NCBI RefSeq assembly: GCF_033708015.1
Contig: NZ_CP137920.1
Location: 2,728,001 to 2,792,000, forward strand
Direction of reading: 5' to 3'
Length of the DNA stretch: 64,000 nt
DNA from: Proteus vulgaris
GTDB taxonomy: Bacteria; Pseudomonadota; Gammaproteobacteria; Enterobacterales; Enterobacteriaceae
Numbering within the stretch: position 1 is the stretch's first letter; each line of letters begins with the position of its first letter. Shown piece after piece: positions 41,385-54,906 of this stretch. Both the position numbers and the translations under genes were made by a program. Under the pieces are notes generated by a model. It did no database searches. It was not told the origin of the DNA and worked only from the letters and a program-made list of their open reading frames with translations.

Positions 41385-41828
41385 TTGATGGAAAAGTGTG
41401 AATTAGAAAATGCATTGTCATTATTACAATGTACATTAGTCGCACAGCGAACTCGTTATACCCCAGAGCAAGTGACTTGGGGTCAGTATGATATTTTGGA
41501 GTTATTGCGCTTACGAGGTGACTTAACCCCTTCTCAATTAAGCGATGCGTTGGCGATTTCAAGACAAAATTTATCGAAATTTATGCGAGGATTAAAATCC
41601 TTAGGATTTATTGCACAACATCGTTCTGAAAAAGACAAGCGTGAATTTATTACTCATTTAACCGATGAAGGTCACGCTTTTTTAGCAAGAGCGGCATTAG
41701 GTCGAAAGCAAAACGCTGAGAAAATAAGTGAATGTTTAACACTCGGAGAACAAACATTATTTATTGAATTAAGTCAGAAAATTGTTAATGCATTAACACC
41801 TGAAAAATCAGGTATGGATAATCATTAA
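41385..41828 (+). CDS. MarR-family regulator
   Basis: 147 residues. Winged helix at about 42-95: LLRLRGDLTPSQLSDALAIS, then RQNLSKFMRGLKSLGFI and the wing RSEKDKREFITHLTDEG. Divergent from the SDR gene and facing the three dyads, so autoregulation is likely. Ligand unknown. Confidence 0.87.
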   Translation: MMEKCELENALSLLQCTLVAQRTRYTPEQVTWGQYDILELLRLRGDLTPSQLSDALAISRQNLSKFMRGLKSLGFIAQHRSEKDKREFITHLTDEGHAFLARAALGRKQNAEKISECLTLGEQTLFIELSQKIVNALTPEKSGMDNH

Positions 41829-41830
41829 CG

Positions 41831-42049
41831 TCACCGCTTTAATGGCTTTAATAGCCCTTCTAAACCTTCAATTTTAATGGCTAAGGTCATCTCCATGAGC
41901 TGACCAAGCTTACCTTCAGGAAACTCACCTTTCTTTGCAAACCACAATAAGTACTCTTCAGGCAAATCAACCAACATACGTCCTTTATACTTACCAAATG
42001 GCATTTGTGTGTTTGCTATATCGATAAGGTGCTGTTTTTCTAACATGTT
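41831..42049 (-). CDS. ypeB: DUF3820 family protein, YpeB-like
   Basis: 72 residues from ATG at 42049; the frame is open to 42121, but that part is AT rich and includes terminator DNA. DUF3820 core: QMPFGKYKGRMLVDLPEEYL, then LWFAKKGEFPEGKLGQ. Short stand-alone members are known near ligA in enterobacteria; function unknown. Confidence 0.75.
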   Translation of the reverse strand, partial: NMLEKQHLIDIANTQMPFGKYKGRMLVDLPEEYLLWFAKKGEFPEGKLGQLMEMTLAIKIEGLEGLLKPLKR

Positions 42050-42107
42050 ATCTACCGTGCTATCATTGTAGGGATAGAATCGATTATAAGGTAATTTAAA
42101 GATAAAA

Positions 42108-42135
42108 AAAGCAGTACCCAAAGGTACTGCTTGAT
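42108..42135 (-). terminator. nupC terminator
   Basis: Minus strand AAGCAGTACC-TTTG-GGTACTGCTT followed by a T run, about 80 bases after nupC. Confidence 0.9.
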
Positions 42136-42212
42136 TTTCTATTACTTGATTAACGTGTAACTCAGTTTACATTGTTATTTTATTCACATGCTATCTGTTT
42201 TATCTTCAGAGA

Positions 42213-43397
42213 TTAAACAAACAGACCTGCAATAGCGGCTGATAAGAAGCTAACTAATGTAGAACCAAACAGTAATTTCAGACCGAAACGAGAAACAACG
42301 TTACCTTGAACTTCGTTTAGGCCTTTAATTGCACCTGCAACAATCCCAATTGAAGAGAAGTTAGCAAATGAAACTAAGAATACAGATAAGATACCAACAG
42401 AACGCGGTGAAATTTCAGCGGCGATATCTTGTAAGCTACCCATCGCAACGAATTCGTTAGACACTAATTTAGTTGCCATAACACTACCAACACGTAATGC
42501 ATCTTGCTCTGGTACACCAATAACCCATGCTAATGGATAGAAAACATAACCTAAGCAATCTTGGAAACTAATACCAAAAATCATGCTGAAAATCGCATTC
42601 ACAGCAGCAATTAATGCAATAAAACCAATCAGCATTGCTGCAACAATTAATGCAACCTTGAAACCTGCTAAGATGTATTCACCTAACATTTCAAAAAAGC
42701 TTTGACCTTCATGTAGGTTACCCATTTGGATCTCTTCTTCATTTTCAACAGAGTATGGGTTAATCACAGAAAGAACAATAAAGGTACTGAACATATTCAG
42801 TACTAAAGCAGCAACAACATATTTTGGATCTAACATTGTCATGTATGCACCAACAATCGACATGGATACTGTCGACATTGCTGTTGCAGCCATCGTGTAC
42901 ATACGACGCTGAGACATTTTGCCTAATACATCTTTATAGGCAATAAAGTTCTCTGATTGACCAAGAACCAATGAGCTTACTGCGTTGAATGATTCCAATT
43001 TCCCCATACCGTTCACTTTAGAAAGCACAGTACCGATAATGCGGATCACGAAAGGTAATACTTTGATATGTTGAAGAATACCAATTAATGCAGAAATAAA
43101 GATAATTGGACATAAAACATTCAAGAAGAAGAATGCTAAACCACCTTTCATCATGCCACCAAATACGAATTCAGTACCTTGTGCGGCATAACCTAATAAG
43201 TGATCAAATAATCCAGCGAAGCCACGAACAAAGCCTTCACCAACATCAGAGTTGAGGAAGAACCATGCTAATGCGATTTCAATAACTAATAACTGCACGA
43301 TATAACGCAGACGGATCCCTTTGCGGTTGTTACTCGCAACGAATGCTAATGCGCCAATAACGGCGAGTGCTAAAACGAAGTGAATGATAGAGGACAT
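42213..43397 (-). CDS. nupC: Nucleoside permease NupC
   Basis: 394 residues with about ten hydrophobic segments. CNT-family motifs: GIAFVFG-like pieces replaced here by [16 protein letters not shown], the [10 protein letters not shown] stretch and [19 protein letters not shown] near the C-terminus. It imports nucleosides with protons. A perfect CRP half-pair lies upstream. Confidence 0.92.
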   Translation of the reverse strand: MSSIIHFVLALAVIGALAFVASNNRKGIRLRYIVQLLVIEIALAWFFLNSDVGEGFVRGFAGLFDHLLGYAAQGTEFVFGGMMKGGLAFFFLNVLCPIIFISALIGILQHIKVLPFVIRIIGTVLSKVNGMGKLESFNAVSSLVLGQSENFIAYKDVLGKMSQRRMYTMAATAMSTVSMSIVGAYMTMLDPKYVVAALVLNMFSTFIVLSVINPYSVENEEEIQMGNLHEGQSFFEMLGEYILAGFKVALIVAAMLIGFIALIAAVNAIFSMIFGISFQDCLGYVFYPLAWVIGVPEQDALRVGSVMATKLVSNEFVAMGSLQDIAAEISPRSVGILSVFLVSFANFSSIGIVAGAIKGLNEVQGNVVSRFGLKLLFGSTLVSFLSAAIAGLFV

Positions 43398-43458
43398 GCA
43401 TGCTCCAAAAATAAAAATAAATCTTGTAGAGCATTTTATGTAACGCGTAACATTACGA

Positions 43459-43474
43459 TGTGACTATTGTCACA
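43459..43474. promoter_or_regulatory. CRP site upstream of nupC
   Basis: TGTGACTATTGTCACA, a perfect TGTGA-N6-TCACA dyad 62 bases before the start codon. CRP control of nupC is established in E. coli. Confidence 0.85.
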
Positions 43475-43572
43475 ATCTCATGAAACTGCATACACACTAT
43501 TTATTAAATAAGATAGATTGATCACACTTTGAAAGTGACTTAAGAAACATTAAATGTAAATTTAACTTAAGT

Positions 43573-43612
43573 AAAAATGCCACTGAGAAGGTTTTCCCAG
43601 TAGCATTTATTA
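43573..43612 (-). terminator. ligA terminator
   Basis: Minus strand ATGCTACTG pairs with CAGTGGCAT around an interior loop, then TTTTT, just after the ligA stop. Confidence 0.85.
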
Positions 43613-43625
43613 AATATTAGAATGA

Positions 43626-45701
<2,076 letters not shown>

Positions 45702-45708
45702 ACAAAAG

Positions 45709-46734
45709 CTATTGATTTAAATCCAGCGTCCTGCGGATCCTAGATTTATAAAGCTCGATTTTTTGTGGTGTTAAAAGTTTGCGCTCATCATCTAGCACAA
45801 CACCACCTACATCAGATGCTATACGTTGAGCCGTAAGTAACATCAATTTAAAGTTTTGGTTAGCATCACCATAAGATGGCACCATCATAAACATCGATAC
45901 ACCAGGTGTCGTTAATTCAGCCATTGTATCAATGTTAAATGTTCCCGGTTTCACCATATTCGCTAAACTAAACAACACAGGACCATTCGCTGTTGGATTA
46001 AGATGTCGATGGAAAATATTCATTTCACCAAACTGGAATCCGGCTTGAATGATACTTTGCATCAATGCTTCACCATCTAACATTTGACCATGATGTGCAC
46101 TTACGTTTAGAACAATAACCAGTTCTTTCTCTGCTTCTGTTGCTTGCGAAGCAGATCCAACGTTTGGCTCTTCAGCCGGAGCATGATGCGAAACCTCAGT
46201 TTCAACAGGAGTCACATGAGCCGTTGTCTCTGAAATTGAAGGCTCAAAACTCGCCGATGGGCTTACTGTATTAACGTGTGATTTTTCACTCGTAATATTC
46301 ACCACCGGTGCTTGTTTTCGCTCATCCTTAACAATTGGTTCTGGCTCTTTTTCAATAACATCAAACACACCAAGACTAGGCTCTTGCTGTAATGATGTAT
46401 CATGAGAGTCCCCTTTTGTTTGGGTTTCAGACATTAATGGATCTCTATCTCCCACTGAAATTTCAGGTTCATGTAGAGGCTCCGATTTTATCGGTGGTTC
46501 ACTCTCCCGCTTTTCAGTAGAGGATAAAGTTGACGTCTGATGACTAACCTCAGCATATTGTGGTTCGTCATCGTTCTCATCTGACTGATAATTCTGTTTC
46601 TGACGTTTTACTGGGCGATTACGGAAAAGCTTAGAACGCTCTTTTCGACCAATCCATAAGCCGTGTAATAACAAAGCTATGATTAAAATCGCACCAACAA
46701 CGATTAATATCAGACGCAAATTTTGCTGCATCAT
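45709..46734 (-). CDS. zipA: Cell division protein ZipA
   Basis: 341 residues from ATG at 46734 ([15 protein letters not shown], as in E. coli); the frame is open to 46776. One N-terminal membrane helix, then a charged patch ([18 protein letters not shown]), a long acidic/Pro linker and the C-terminal FtsZ-binding domain ([32 protein letters not shown]). It tethers FtsZ to the inner membrane. Confidence 0.95.
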   Translation of the reverse strand: MMQQNLRLILIVVGAILIIALLLHGLWIGRKERSKLFRNRPVKRQKQNYQSDENDDEPQYAEVSHQTSTLSSTEKRESEPPIKSEPLHEPEISVGDRDPLMSETQTKGDSHDTSLQQEPSLGVFDVIEKEPEPIVKDERKQAPVVNITSEKSHVNTVSPSASFEPSISETTAHVTPVETEVSHHAPAEEPNVGSASQATEAEKELVIVLNVSAHHGQMLDGEALMQSIIQAGFQFGEMNIFHRHLNPTANGPVLFSLANMVKPGTFNIDTMAELTTPGVSMFMMVPSYGDANQNFKLMLLTAQRIASDVGGVVLDDERKLLTPQKIELYKSRIRRTLDLNQ

Positions 46735-46957
46735 TTCTATCTCTGTTGTCTTGAGGTTTAATAGCCACGTTGGCAAATATTACTTTTTACTAAGAGTATT
46801 TGCCAATGCTCATAAGTGCAAGCCAATACTTAATTTTCTTGTCACAAAGATACACACATCAATCTCTTATGCGCATTTTTTAGACAATTCATGACTAGTA
46901 AGGCCGATTATCTCCCTATATGATACTAGCTTGCCCTCATTGGAGAGAATAGGAAGT

Positions 46958-47728
46958 ATGACAAATTTGACAGAAACGAATAAAAATTTAAATGGATTTC
47001 ATTATTTTGCTCTTGGTTGGCGTTTAATTACACGCAAAGGGTTAAAACGTTTTGTTATCTTACCTTTACTTGCCAACATTATTATTCTCGGAAGCGCCTT
47101 TTGGTGGTTATATGGTCAAATTGGTGGCATGGTTAATTGGATGATGGAAAAAGTGCCTGATTGGTTACAGTGGTTGAGTTATTTAATCTGGCCATTATCC
47201 GTTATTTTTATTTTATTAGTGTTCACCTATTTTTTTAGTACCTTAGCCAACATTATTGCTTCTCCGTTTAATGGATTATTGGCTGAAAAATTAGAAGGCC
47301 AAATAACTGGCATTGCCCCACCTGATACAGGGGTTGCAGGAATATTGAAAGATATTCCACGTATTTTAAAGCGTGAACTAACCAAATTAGCTTATTATTT
47401 ACCTCGCGCTATTGTCTTGTTATTGCTCTATTTTATTCCTGCTATTGGACAAACTGTTGCCCCTGTTTTATGGTTTGCTTTCGGTGCTTGGATGATGGCA
47501 ATTCAATATAATGACTTTCCATTTGATAATCATAAAATTTCATTTGCAGCAATGAAGTCTTCGCTTAAACAAGATAAATGGAATAATCTTCAATTTGGTA
47601 TGGTTATTAATATTTTTACCATGATCCCTATTCTAAATTTAGTCATCATGCCAGTTGCAATTTGTGGTGCAACCGCAATGTGGTGCGATCGTTATCGTAA
47701 GCAGCATGTTCAAGATGGTCAGTGGTAA
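46958..47728 (+). CDS. cysZ: Sulfate transporter CysZ
   Basis: 256 residues from ATG at 46958 (AGGAAGT upstream). Membrane protein with long hydrophobic segments near 30-60, 70-100, 140-170 and 205-235; family pieces [20 protein letters not shown] and [13 protein letters not shown]. Imports sulfate for cysteine synthesis. Divergent from zipA. In E. coli it lies next to cysK; here three genes separate them. Confidence 0.93.
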   Translation: MTNLTETNKNLNGFHYFALGWRLITRKGLKRFVILPLLANIIILGSAFWWLYGQIGGMVNWMMEKVPDWLQWLSYLIWPLSVIFILLVFTYFFSTLANIIASPFNGLLAEKLEGQITGIAPPDTGVAGILKDIPRILKRELTKLAYYLPRAIVLLLLYFIPAIGQTVAPVLWFAFGAWMMAIQYNDFPFDNHKISFAAMKSSLKQDKWNNLQFGMVINIFTMIPILNLVIMPVAICGATAMWCDRYRKQHVQDGQW

Positions 47729-47773
47729 ACCTAACTAAGTAATAGATTTGATAGTGACCTCTCAGGAGAAAAT

Positions 47774-49303
47774 ATGGCTGAACCCCAATTTCTATTCAGC
47801 GAAATTCCATTGTCACGGGCGGCATTTGATCGTTGGCTAGCATCATCTATCCCCGATCCAAGGAAATGGCCAATTACTGCACCGGAAATCCAAGAAGAAA
47901 CCGTGAGAGACGCTTTGCTACCTTACTTCACTGCTTCCGTCGATATACAGCGATGTATGTTGCTGCATGATAAATCCATGGGTGTGCTGCGTTGTGCATT
48001 GTGGATAGCTGATCAGGAGCTGCGCCCAGTCATGATGCAGCTTACGGCACTGCTTGCCACGACAGCACCGTTTATTGCGTCCGGTAAAACAGGACTCGCA
48101 CAACTTGGCGAAAACATCTGCGGGACATTGCATCTTTCAAAAAATACGTCGTCATGGACAGAACATTGTACGAATTTTTCTATTCCACTCTGGGCGCAGA
48201 CATGGATAAGCGAGTTGGGTAATCAAGAGGAGGAGTGCGATAAGTCTTGGATTGACAGTAAATTATATAACAGGATGAAACGCCGTTATAACCACTATCT
48301 ACGTAATGCGACACCGGAGAATCGGATACCACTGAAAAAAAACGAATTGTATCTATCCGACGGTAAGCATGTGGTGAACTATCAAGGAGAATGCGTACAT
48401 GGCGCAAATCCACTGACGTTTCGGCGCATAGCCAACGACGGCATGACTTCGATTTACACTGATGAAAGCGGGATCTGGATCGATTGTTTTTATACCAACG
48501 AAGAACGCCGTCAACTGGCATCCGAGTTGAAAAATGGTGATTTTGAAGTCTGGCAAAAAGACTATGATACGCCATTTCTGTTACGCATCCGTAATGAGGT
48601 CTGTTTTTTGGCGCATAACGGACCGGGTCGAGGTTTCGAATTACAGTTTTTGTCCGTTGATGGTGCTAGTTTTCATCAGATAATGTGGTGTGCATATGCG
48701 GATAAAGATCATTTCTATATGTTGAATGGCGGAAACGGTAGTCTAACAATTGTACCGGAAATAGATCCCACAACTGTCCGCCCTTTTGATAATCTGTTCT
48801 TTTTTGCTGGAAATCTGGTGTATTCATGTGGTGAATTGTTACCAGAAGCTGATGCTGACACCTTTCGTTCACTGGGTTCGGATTATTATGCAGATAAACG
48901 GCATGTTTGGCATTATACAACACTGAAATCCGGAATTGACCCAGCAACGTTTGAATGGCTGGATGAATATAACGGACTGGCAAAAGATGCAAATCATGTA
49001 TTTATGAATGAGACCAATTTTCTGGAAGCTGATGTACAGACCGTCACAGTCGTAGCCGGGGGGTTATTTTTGCTATGGCGCGATAAAAATCATATCTGGT
49101 ATAAAGATAAGATGCTTGAAGGCGCCGACGTCAGCAAAAATAAGCCGTACCCATGGAGAGGGACAATGTATTGCCAGATTGGTGACCAAATTTGGTTTGC
49201 TCAGAAACAACTTGATGGCGCAGATGCTGAAAGTTTTTTTGTTACTGGTTGGGAGGAAGCAGAAGATAAATACGGTGCTTGGTATAGGGATACAAGATTG
49301 TAA
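47774..49303 (+). CDS. DKNYY-repeat protein, GC-richer insert
   Basis: 509 residues. The C-terminal 250 residues carry repeated DKNYY-type units (YADKDHFYML, YYADKRHVWHYT, AKDANHVFM, WRDKNHIWYKDK) with intervening GADxxTF pieces. The N-terminal 170 residues are a separate unrecognised domain. Codon use is clearly GC-richer than cysZ or cysK, a sign of recent gain. Function of the DKNYY family is unknown. AGGAGAAAAT precedes the start. Confidence 0.78.
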   Translation: MAEPQFLFSEIPLSRAAFDRWLASSIPDPRKWPITAPEIQEETVRDALLPYFTASVDIQRCMLLHDKSMGVLRCALWIADQELRPVMMQLTALLATTAPFIASGKTGLAQLGENICGTLHLSKNTSSWTEHCTNFSIPLWAQTWISELGNQEEECDKSWIDSKLYNRMKRRYNHYLRNATPENRIPLKKNELYLSDGKHVVNYQGECVHGANPLTFRRIANDGMTSIYTDESGIWIDCFYTNEERRQLASELKNGDFEVWQKDYDTPFLLRIRNEVCFLAHNGPGRGFELQFLSVDGASFHQIMWCAYADKDHFYMLNGGNGSLTIVPEIDPTTVRPFDNLFFFAGNLVYSCGELLPEADADTFRSLGSDYYADKRHVWHYTTLKSGIDPATFEWLDEYNGLAKDANHVFMNETNFLEADVQTVTVVAGGLFLLWRDKNHIWYKDKMLEGADVSKNKPYPWRGTMYCQIGDQIWFAQKQLDGADAESFFVTGWEEAEDKYGAWYRDTRL

Positions 49304-49393
49304 TAGACTCAGCAGTAAATGACAGGGGCCTGATTAGCAATAAATTGCATTTTAAACTTAGAATAACAAATAAAGTGCAATCTCCCCCATCTC

Positions 49394-50278
49394 TTATTCA
49401 AATGCCTTATTTATTCCATCTAGGTCAATATTTCCTGTTTTTTTGTCTATATCAAACCAAGCCACCACTGGAGCTGTTTGTGGATCTGCACCACCACGAC
49501 AATTTGATGAATAATGATCCTCATGGACGAGTAATCTATATATAGAGCCATCATTAGAATCTTCATAAAAATAACATTTATTTTCATTGCTTAGCCATAA
49601 CGATACCACGCGTACAGCCAAATCAGTATCTAACGCACTAATATCATTGCGATATATATCTCCATTATTGGATTTTTCTAATTCATTTATTTTTATCCAA
49701 CCACGTATTATATCACCGTCCTTATCATAGTAATTTACAAGTATAAATTCTCCATATTGCTCTCCTTGTGCAGAAATGGTATCACCATGAATCAAAAATA
49801 AATTCGAACTTCTACAACTAGTATCTGGATATGAATATAACCATGCTTTTTTACTAATAACGGTGTAATGATTATACTTATCAGGTAATTTAAAATATTG
49901 GTTTAGATTTTCTTTATTAAAAGAACATATTCCACTATTTCTTATTTCATTATTCAAATAAGATGCATTTGTGCTTTTTATCCATCCGGTAAAAAATTCA
50001 TTATTATCGTTTTTATAACGCACATAAAACCAATTATCACCACTTATACCATCCGAACTGTTTCTAAATACTTCAATAATATCATTTTTTATGAGAAAGG
50101 GTTCTAGTTGACACTTATTATCAGGAGCTGAGTAAAAATAAACTCTTTCTGATGAAGTTATTATGGCTTTTTTATATGTGAATGAAGCTGATGCCCCGCT
50201 CATTGAAGAAATATCATTACATTCTTGATTAGCTAATGCATTAAATGAAAATACTGACATTAATAATAAGTATTTCAT
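49394..50278 (-). CDS. Secreted protein with two SH3-like repeats
   Basis: 294 residues from ATG at 50278, with a signal peptide (MKYLLLMSVFSFNALA). Two related units follow: VYFYSAPDNKCQLEPFLIKND to FFTGWIKSTNA, and KAWLYSYPDTSCRSSNLFLI to IIRGWIKINEL, the form of bacterial SH3-like domains. The last 100 residues are different and end in VVAWFDIDKKTGNIDLDG. Very AT rich, unlike the DKNYY gene it faces. Function unknown. Confidence 0.7.
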   Translation of the reverse strand: MKYLLLMSVFSFNALANQECNDISSMSGASASFTYKKAIITSSERVYFYSAPDNKCQLEPFLIKNDIIEVFRNSSDGISGDNWFYVRYKNDNNEFFTGWIKSTNASYLNNEIRNSGICSFNKENLNQYFKLPDKYNHYTVISKKAWLYSYPDTSCRSSNLFLIHGDTISAQGEQYGEFILVNYYDKDGDIIRGWIKINELEKSNNGDIYRNDISALDTDLAVRVVSLWLSNENKCYFYEDSNDGSIYRLLVHEDHYSSNCRGGADPQTAPVVAWFDIDKKTGNIDLDGINKAFE

Positions 50279-50350
50279 CACAATTCTTAAAATAAACACG
50301 TTGAACTTTACAAACCTCTTTTTAGCGAGCAGTGCAGGAATAATTTCCAT

Positions 50351-50684
50351 AAGTCATACTCTTTATAAAGAATAACCTGATTGGAGTATTTATTATAGTC
50401 CGAAAAGGCTATAGAACCCCAAAAGTGTCATTTACATTGAGCTTCTACAATAAGAATCTGTCCAAAAAGAAAGAAATAGAATATATTTTGAACGTTTTCG
50501 AAATGCTTCACCCAATAAACATTGGTTGGCAATGATAATTTTTAAATCGCAACTCTATTTTGACATAAAAAGCCCCCAGTAATTAGTTGTCCAACTATTG
50601 GGGGGCACTTCATTTTTTACTTAAGCAGGGTTTTATTTTATACTTTTTCCAAAGTGGAATTTGGCTTATTTATTATTAACCAAA
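50351..50684. other. Intergenic region between SH3-like and DUF6630 genes
   Basis: 334 bases. It contains the terminator at 50567-50605 and AT-rich DNA; no gene seen. Confidence 0.5.
50567..50605 (-). terminator. Terminator of the DUF6630 gene
   Basis: Minus strand GCCCCCCAATAGTTGG pairs with the segment ending ACTGGGGGC, then TTTTT. Confidence 0.82.
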
Positions 50685-51215
50685 CTACTCAATTAATGAA
50701 CGAATATAATCTTTCGTTTCTTCCCTATCCATGGGCTCACGCTCATTAATCCCCATTTCAAAGATATTTAACGCACCATCTAGTTTTTCAATGATCTCTT
50801 CGTCATCCCGAATGCAGAGAATATATGCATTTTCAAACGGTGTGAGATCGACCAATCGTAATCCTTTTTCAGTCAAAAAGTGGTTAATATATTCCAAATA
50901 AGGGAGTTCATAAGGCAACATATAAGGATCTACACTCACCTCATCCCAATCAATATTTTCAACTTGAGATAAAATTAATGCACTCGGTGATTCAGGTAAC
51001 GAAATGAGCTCTAATGATTTTAGATCAGGAATATCCCCAAAATATTCTGTCCACTCCACATAATCCATTAATCCTTGAGCTGAGAGTGATTCATATAGCC
51101 AATTAAGAACATCTTCTTGGGCATCTGACTCAGGTAAATTTTCACGCAAAGCTTGCGCATCTAATTCAGGTACAGCCAGTTCAAGCGCGCTAATCAACTC
51201 TTCAATGGTTTCCAT
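50685..51215 (-). CDS. DUF6630 family protein
   Basis: 176 residues from ATG at 51215 (GGGGTC upstream); the frame opens at 51323. Acidic cytoplasmic protein; recognisable pieces are VLNWLYESLSAQGLMDYVEW and GLRLVDLTPFENAYILCI. Members are scattered in bacteria, without known function; some occur in immunity or contact-system neighbourhoods (weak recall). Confidence 0.62.
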   Translation of the reverse strand: METIEELISALELAVPELDAQALRENLPESDAQEDVLNWLYESLSAQGLMDYVEWTEYFGDIPDLKSLELISLPESPSALILSQVENIDWDEVSVDPYMLPYELPYLEYINHFLTEKGLRLVDLTPFENAYILCIRDDEEIIEKLDGALNIFEMGINEREPMDREETKDYIRSLIE

Positions 51216-51450
51216 TATGACCCCTGTATTTGCAGTAAGTGTGATTAAAAATAGATTATCAGCCATCAATATACTGTACATCTCTTGATTTATTAATTTG
51301 TGAATCGTCTCACTGACTCTCAATTAGAACCTTTTGGAATAAAAAGGTAAAAAAGTTATAAGTATATTCATAAAGCTTATTTCCATCTTTAGCTTGATGG
51401 CGTATGGTAATTTCATCTGACCTTATAAAAATCATGTACCGAGGATAAAA

Positions 51451-52404
51451 ATGAGCAAAATTTTCGAAGACAACTCGCAAACTATTGGACATACTCCCTT
51501 AATTCGCTTAAAGCATTTCGGAAATGGTAACATTCTGGCTAAAGTGGAATCTCGTAACCCAAGCTTCAGTGTAAAATGCCGTATCGGTGCCAACATGATT
51601 TGGGATGCAGAAAAGAAAGGCATTCTTAAAGATGGTGTTGAGCTTGTAGAGCCTACTAGTGGTAATACTGGAATTGCGTTGGCTTATGTTGCAGCTGCTC
51701 GTGGCTACAAATTAACACTGACAATGCCAGATACCATGAGTGTAGAGCGTCGTAAATTACTCAAAGCATTAGGTGCTAATTTAGTGCTAACTGAAGGCGC
51801 AAAAGGCATGAAAGGTGCCATTGATAAAGCCAATGAAATTCGCGATAGCGATCCTAAGCGTTACCTTTTGCTACAACAATTTAGTAATCCAGCTAACCCT
51901 GAAATTCATGAAAAAACTACAGGTCCTGAGATCTGGAATGATACTGATGGTGAAGTCGGTGCTGTGATTGCTGGTGTCGGTACTGGTGGTACTATTACAG
52001 GTATTGGTCGCTACTTGAAAAAGACACAAGGTAAAGCGGTAACAATGGTTGCTGTTGAACCTACTGGCTCCCCTGTTATAACTCAAGCTTTAGCTGGCGA
52101 AGAAATTAAACCGGGTCCACATAAAATCCAAGGTATTGGAGCTGGCTTTATTCCTGAAAACCTAGATCTATCGTTGCTGGATCGCGTAATTCAAATTACT
52201 AACGAAGAAGCTTTTGATACTGCTCGTGAACTTATGACTAAAGAAGGTATTCTCGCAGGTATTTCTTCAGGTGCTGCTATTGCGGCAGCAGTAAAACTGG
52301 CAAAAGAACCAGAATTTGCAAATAAAGAAATTGTGGTTATTTTACCTTCTTCAGGTGAGCGTTATTTAAGCACCCCACTTTTTGCTGACATTTCTGACAG
52401 CTAA
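51451..52404 (+). CDS. cysK: Cysteine synthase A
   Basis: 317 residues. PLP lysine K42 ([10 protein letters not shown]), substrate loop [11 protein letters not shown] and the PLP phosphate loop [12 protein letters not shown]. Ends with ISDS. It joins sulfide to O-acetylserine. AGGATAAAA precedes the start. Upstream of pts genes, as in other enterobacteria. Confidence 0.96.
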   Translation: MSKIFEDNSQTIGHTPLIRLKHFGNGNILAKVESRNPSFSVKCRIGANMIWDAEKKGILKDGVELVEPTSGNTGIALAYVAAARGYKLTLTMPDTMSVERRKLLKALGANLVLTEGAKGMKGAIDKANEIRDSDPKRYLLLQQFSNPANPEIHEKTTGPEIWNDTDGEVGAVIAGVGTGGTITGIGRYLKKTQGKAVTMVAVEPTGSPVITQALAGEEIKPGPHKIQGIGAGFIPENLDLSLLDRVIQITNEEAFDTARELMTKEGILAGISSGAAIAAAVKLAKEPEFANKEIVVILPSSGERYLSTPLFADISDS

Positions 52405-52436
52405 ATCGCATCATCTCAATTGTAAAATATTTATTA

Positions 52437-52463
52437 AAAAAGCACCTCAATGGTGCTTTTTTT
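52437..52463 (+). terminator. cysK terminator
   Basis: AAAAAGCACC-TCAAT-GGTGCTTTTTTT. Confidence 0.92.
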
Positions 52464-52734
52464 GTGGTAGAGATCAAAGTTTGTCATCCAGACAGGTGAT
52501 TTATTTCTTCGAGTTTAGTATTTAATCAATTAATTATTTCGAAGGTCGAAATTAATCAGAAAATAACCGAGATGACAAAACGAACTCTTTTATCTTTCTG
52601 AGTACTCTTTTTATCAGATAACGCTTTACGACTTAATATTATCTGATATTGCTACGCAAAGCAGGACAAATTCATCTACACTTACTAAGTCCTGACTTAA
52701 TGTGAACAATTGAGTTATAAAAGGAAAAAATCCT
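52464..52734. promoter_or_regulatory. ptsH upstream region
   Basis: About 270 bases with a perfect 10-bp inverted repeat TATCAGATAA/TTATCTGATA at 52612-52648. Position fits a leader structure or an operator for pts control. I could not place an exact CRP or Mlc site. Confidence 0.45.
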
Positions 52735-52992
52735 ATGTACCAGCAAGAAGTTACTATTACAGCACCAAACGGCTTACATACTCGTCCTGCGGCACAATTT
52801 GTAAAAGAAGCCAAAACATTCTCTTCTGATATCACGCTTATCTCTAACGGTAAATCTGCTAGCGCGAAAAGCCTTTTCAAATTACAAACTTTAGGCTTAA
52901 CCCAAGGTACTGTTGTGACTATCTCTGCTGAAGGTGAAGATGAAAAACAAGCTGTTGAAGCATTAGTAAAATTAATGGCGGAATTAGAGTAA
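52735..52992 (+). CDS. ptsH: Phosphocarrier protein HPr
   Basis: 85 residues. Active His15 ([11 protein letters not shown]) and Ser46 ([11 protein letters not shown]). It carries phosphate from enzyme I to sugar-specific enzymes II. AAAGGAAAAAATCC precedes the start. Confidence 0.97.
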   Translation: MYQQEVTITAPNGLHTRPAAQFVKEAKTFSSDITLISNGKSASAKSLFKLQTLGLTQGTVVTISAEGEDEKQAVEALVKLMAELE

Positions 52993-53129
52993 TTCGCAAT
53001 TAAGTCATAACGTAACATTTATTCCCCTGAAACCATTCAGGGGAGTTAATTTCAATGATGATTTTAAAACAACAGTATTTTGCAATCCTATTCTTTTAAG
53101 ATTATCACCAGCAAGTCGTAGGATAAATT

Positions 53130-54857
53130 ATGATTTCAGGAATTTTAGCGTCACCCGGTATCGCATTTGGTCAAACCCTTCTCCTCAAAGAAGAGCCAAT
53201 CATCATTAGTCAACGTAAGATCCAAAGTGATGAAATTGAGAATCAAATCGAACGCTTTAAAGACGGTCGTAACAAATCTGCACAACAACTAGAAATTATT
53301 AAAGAGCGTGCTGAAAAGAACCTTGGTGCGGATAAAGCCGAAATTTTTGAAGGCCATATTATGTTGCTAGAAGATGAAGAGTTAGAACAAGAAATTGTTA
53401 CTCTCATCAAAAGTGACAAAAAAACCGCTGAAGCTGCTGTTCAATCTGTTATTGAGGATCAAGCAACTGCATTAGAAGCATTAGATGACGAATATTTAAA
53501 AGAACGTGCGGCTGATGTTCGTGATATTGGTAAACGCTTAATGCGTAATATCTTAGAGATGCCAATTATTGATTTAAGTGCTATATCAGAAAAAGTTATC
53601 CTCGTTGCAACTGACCTTACCCCCTCTGAAACTGCACAATTAAGCTTAGACAACGTTTTAGGTTTTATCACTGACTTAGGTGGCAGAACATCTCACACTT
53701 CAATCATGGCGCGTTCATTAGAAATTCCAGCTATCGTTGGAACATCTAATGCGACACAGACCATTAAAAAAGACGATTATCTTGTTCTTGATGCGATTAA
53801 TAACAAAATCATTATTAATCCATCAGATGAGGAACTCGAAACATTAAAAGCGATCAAAGAAGAGTACCTGCACGAAAAAGAAGAATTAGCAAAACTCAAA
53901 GACTTACCCGCAATTACACTTGATGGGCATCAAGTCGAAGTTTGCGCTAATATTGGTACAGTTCGAGATGTTGCAGGTGCTGAACGTAACGGTGCTGAGG
54001 GTGTTGGCCTGTATCGTACTGAATTCTTATTTATGGATAGAGACTCTTTACCCACAGAGGAAGAGCAATTCCAAGCCTATAAAGCGGTAGCCGAAGCGGT
54101 CGGAAGCCCTGCGGTCATTATTCGTACTATGGATATTGGTGGTGATAAAGATTTACCTTACATGAATCTTCCAAAAGAAGAGAACCCATTCCTAGGCTGG
54201 CGTGCAATTCGTATTTGTCTTGACCGTAAAGAGATCCTTCATCCACAATTACGTGCTATCTTAAGAGCATCTGCTTTTGGTAAACTACGTATTATGTTTC
54301 CAATGATTATCTCTGTTGAAGAGATCCGTGCATTGAAAGCAGAACTTGAAATACTGAAAAGCCAGCTTCGTGAAGAAAAGAAAGCCTTTGATGAATCTAT
54401 TGAAGTCGGTGTGATGGTAGAAACCCCAGCCGCAGCAGTGATGGCTCGTCATATGGCAAAAGAGGTTGACTTTTTTAGTATTGGGACTAACGATCTAACA
54501 CAATATACTCTGGCTGTAGACCGTGGAAATGAGCTGATATCTCATCTATACAATCCAATGTCACCTGCAGTACTCAACCTGATAAAACAGGTGATTGATG
54601 CATCACATGCTGAAGGTAAATGGACTGGAATGTGTGGTGAACTTGCTGGAGATGAACGAGCAACATTGCTCCTTCTCGGCATGGGATTAGATGAGTTTAG
54701 TATGAGTGCGATTTCAATTCCTCGCATCAAAAAAGTGATCCGTAATGCGAATTACGATGATGCAAGAGCACTGGCAGAGCAAGCACTTGCTCAACCAACT
54801 GCAAAAGAATTGATGGACTTAGTAGAAACTTTTACTAAAGAGAAGACACTGTGCTAA
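53130..54857 (+). CDS. ptsI: PTS enzyme I
   Basis: 575 residues. Active His in [20 protein letters not shown]-binding RTEFLFMDR and the C-terminal catalytic Cys in GMCGELAGD. Takes phosphate from PEP and gives it to HPr. Second gene of ptsHI-crr. Confidence 0.96.
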   Translation: MISGILASPGIAFGQTLLLKEEPIIISQRKIQSDEIENQIERFKDGRNKSAQQLEIIKERAEKNLGADKAEIFEGHIMLLEDEELEQEIVTLIKSDKKTAEAAVQSVIEDQATALEALDDEYLKERAADVRDIGKRLMRNILEMPIIDLSAISEKVILVATDLTPSETAQLSLDNVLGFITDLGGRTSHTSIMARSLEIPAIVGTSNATQTIKKDDYLVLDAINNKIIINPSDEELETLKAIKEEYLHEKEELAKLKDLPAITLDGHQVEVCANIGTVRDVAGAERNGAEGVGLYRTEFLFMDRDSLPTEEEQFQAYKAVAEAVGSPAVIIRTMDIGGDKDLPYMNLPKEENPFLGWRAIRICLDRKEILHPQLRAILRASAFGKLRIMFPMIISVEEIRALKAELEILKSQLREEKKAFDESIEVGVMVETPAAAVMARHMAKEVDFFSIGTNDLTQYTLAVDRGNELISHLYNPMSPAVLNLIKQVIDASHAEGKWTGMCGELAGDERATLLLLGMGLDEFSMSAISIPRIKKVIRNANYDDARALAEQALAQPTAKELMDLVETFTKEKTLC

Positions 54858-54906
54858 TCACATTAGCCAGAGCCCGGTCCCAACTACAATAATTAGGAGA
54901 AGATTC

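Noticed and set aside
42050..42121. Longer N-terminus for the YpeB-like protein
   Set aside because: The extra 24 codons run through the nupC terminator and have no family similarity.
47918..48992. Several antisense ORFs across the DKNYY gene
   Set aside because: They mirror the GC-richer coding strand; the forward frame has clear repeats and a ribosome site.
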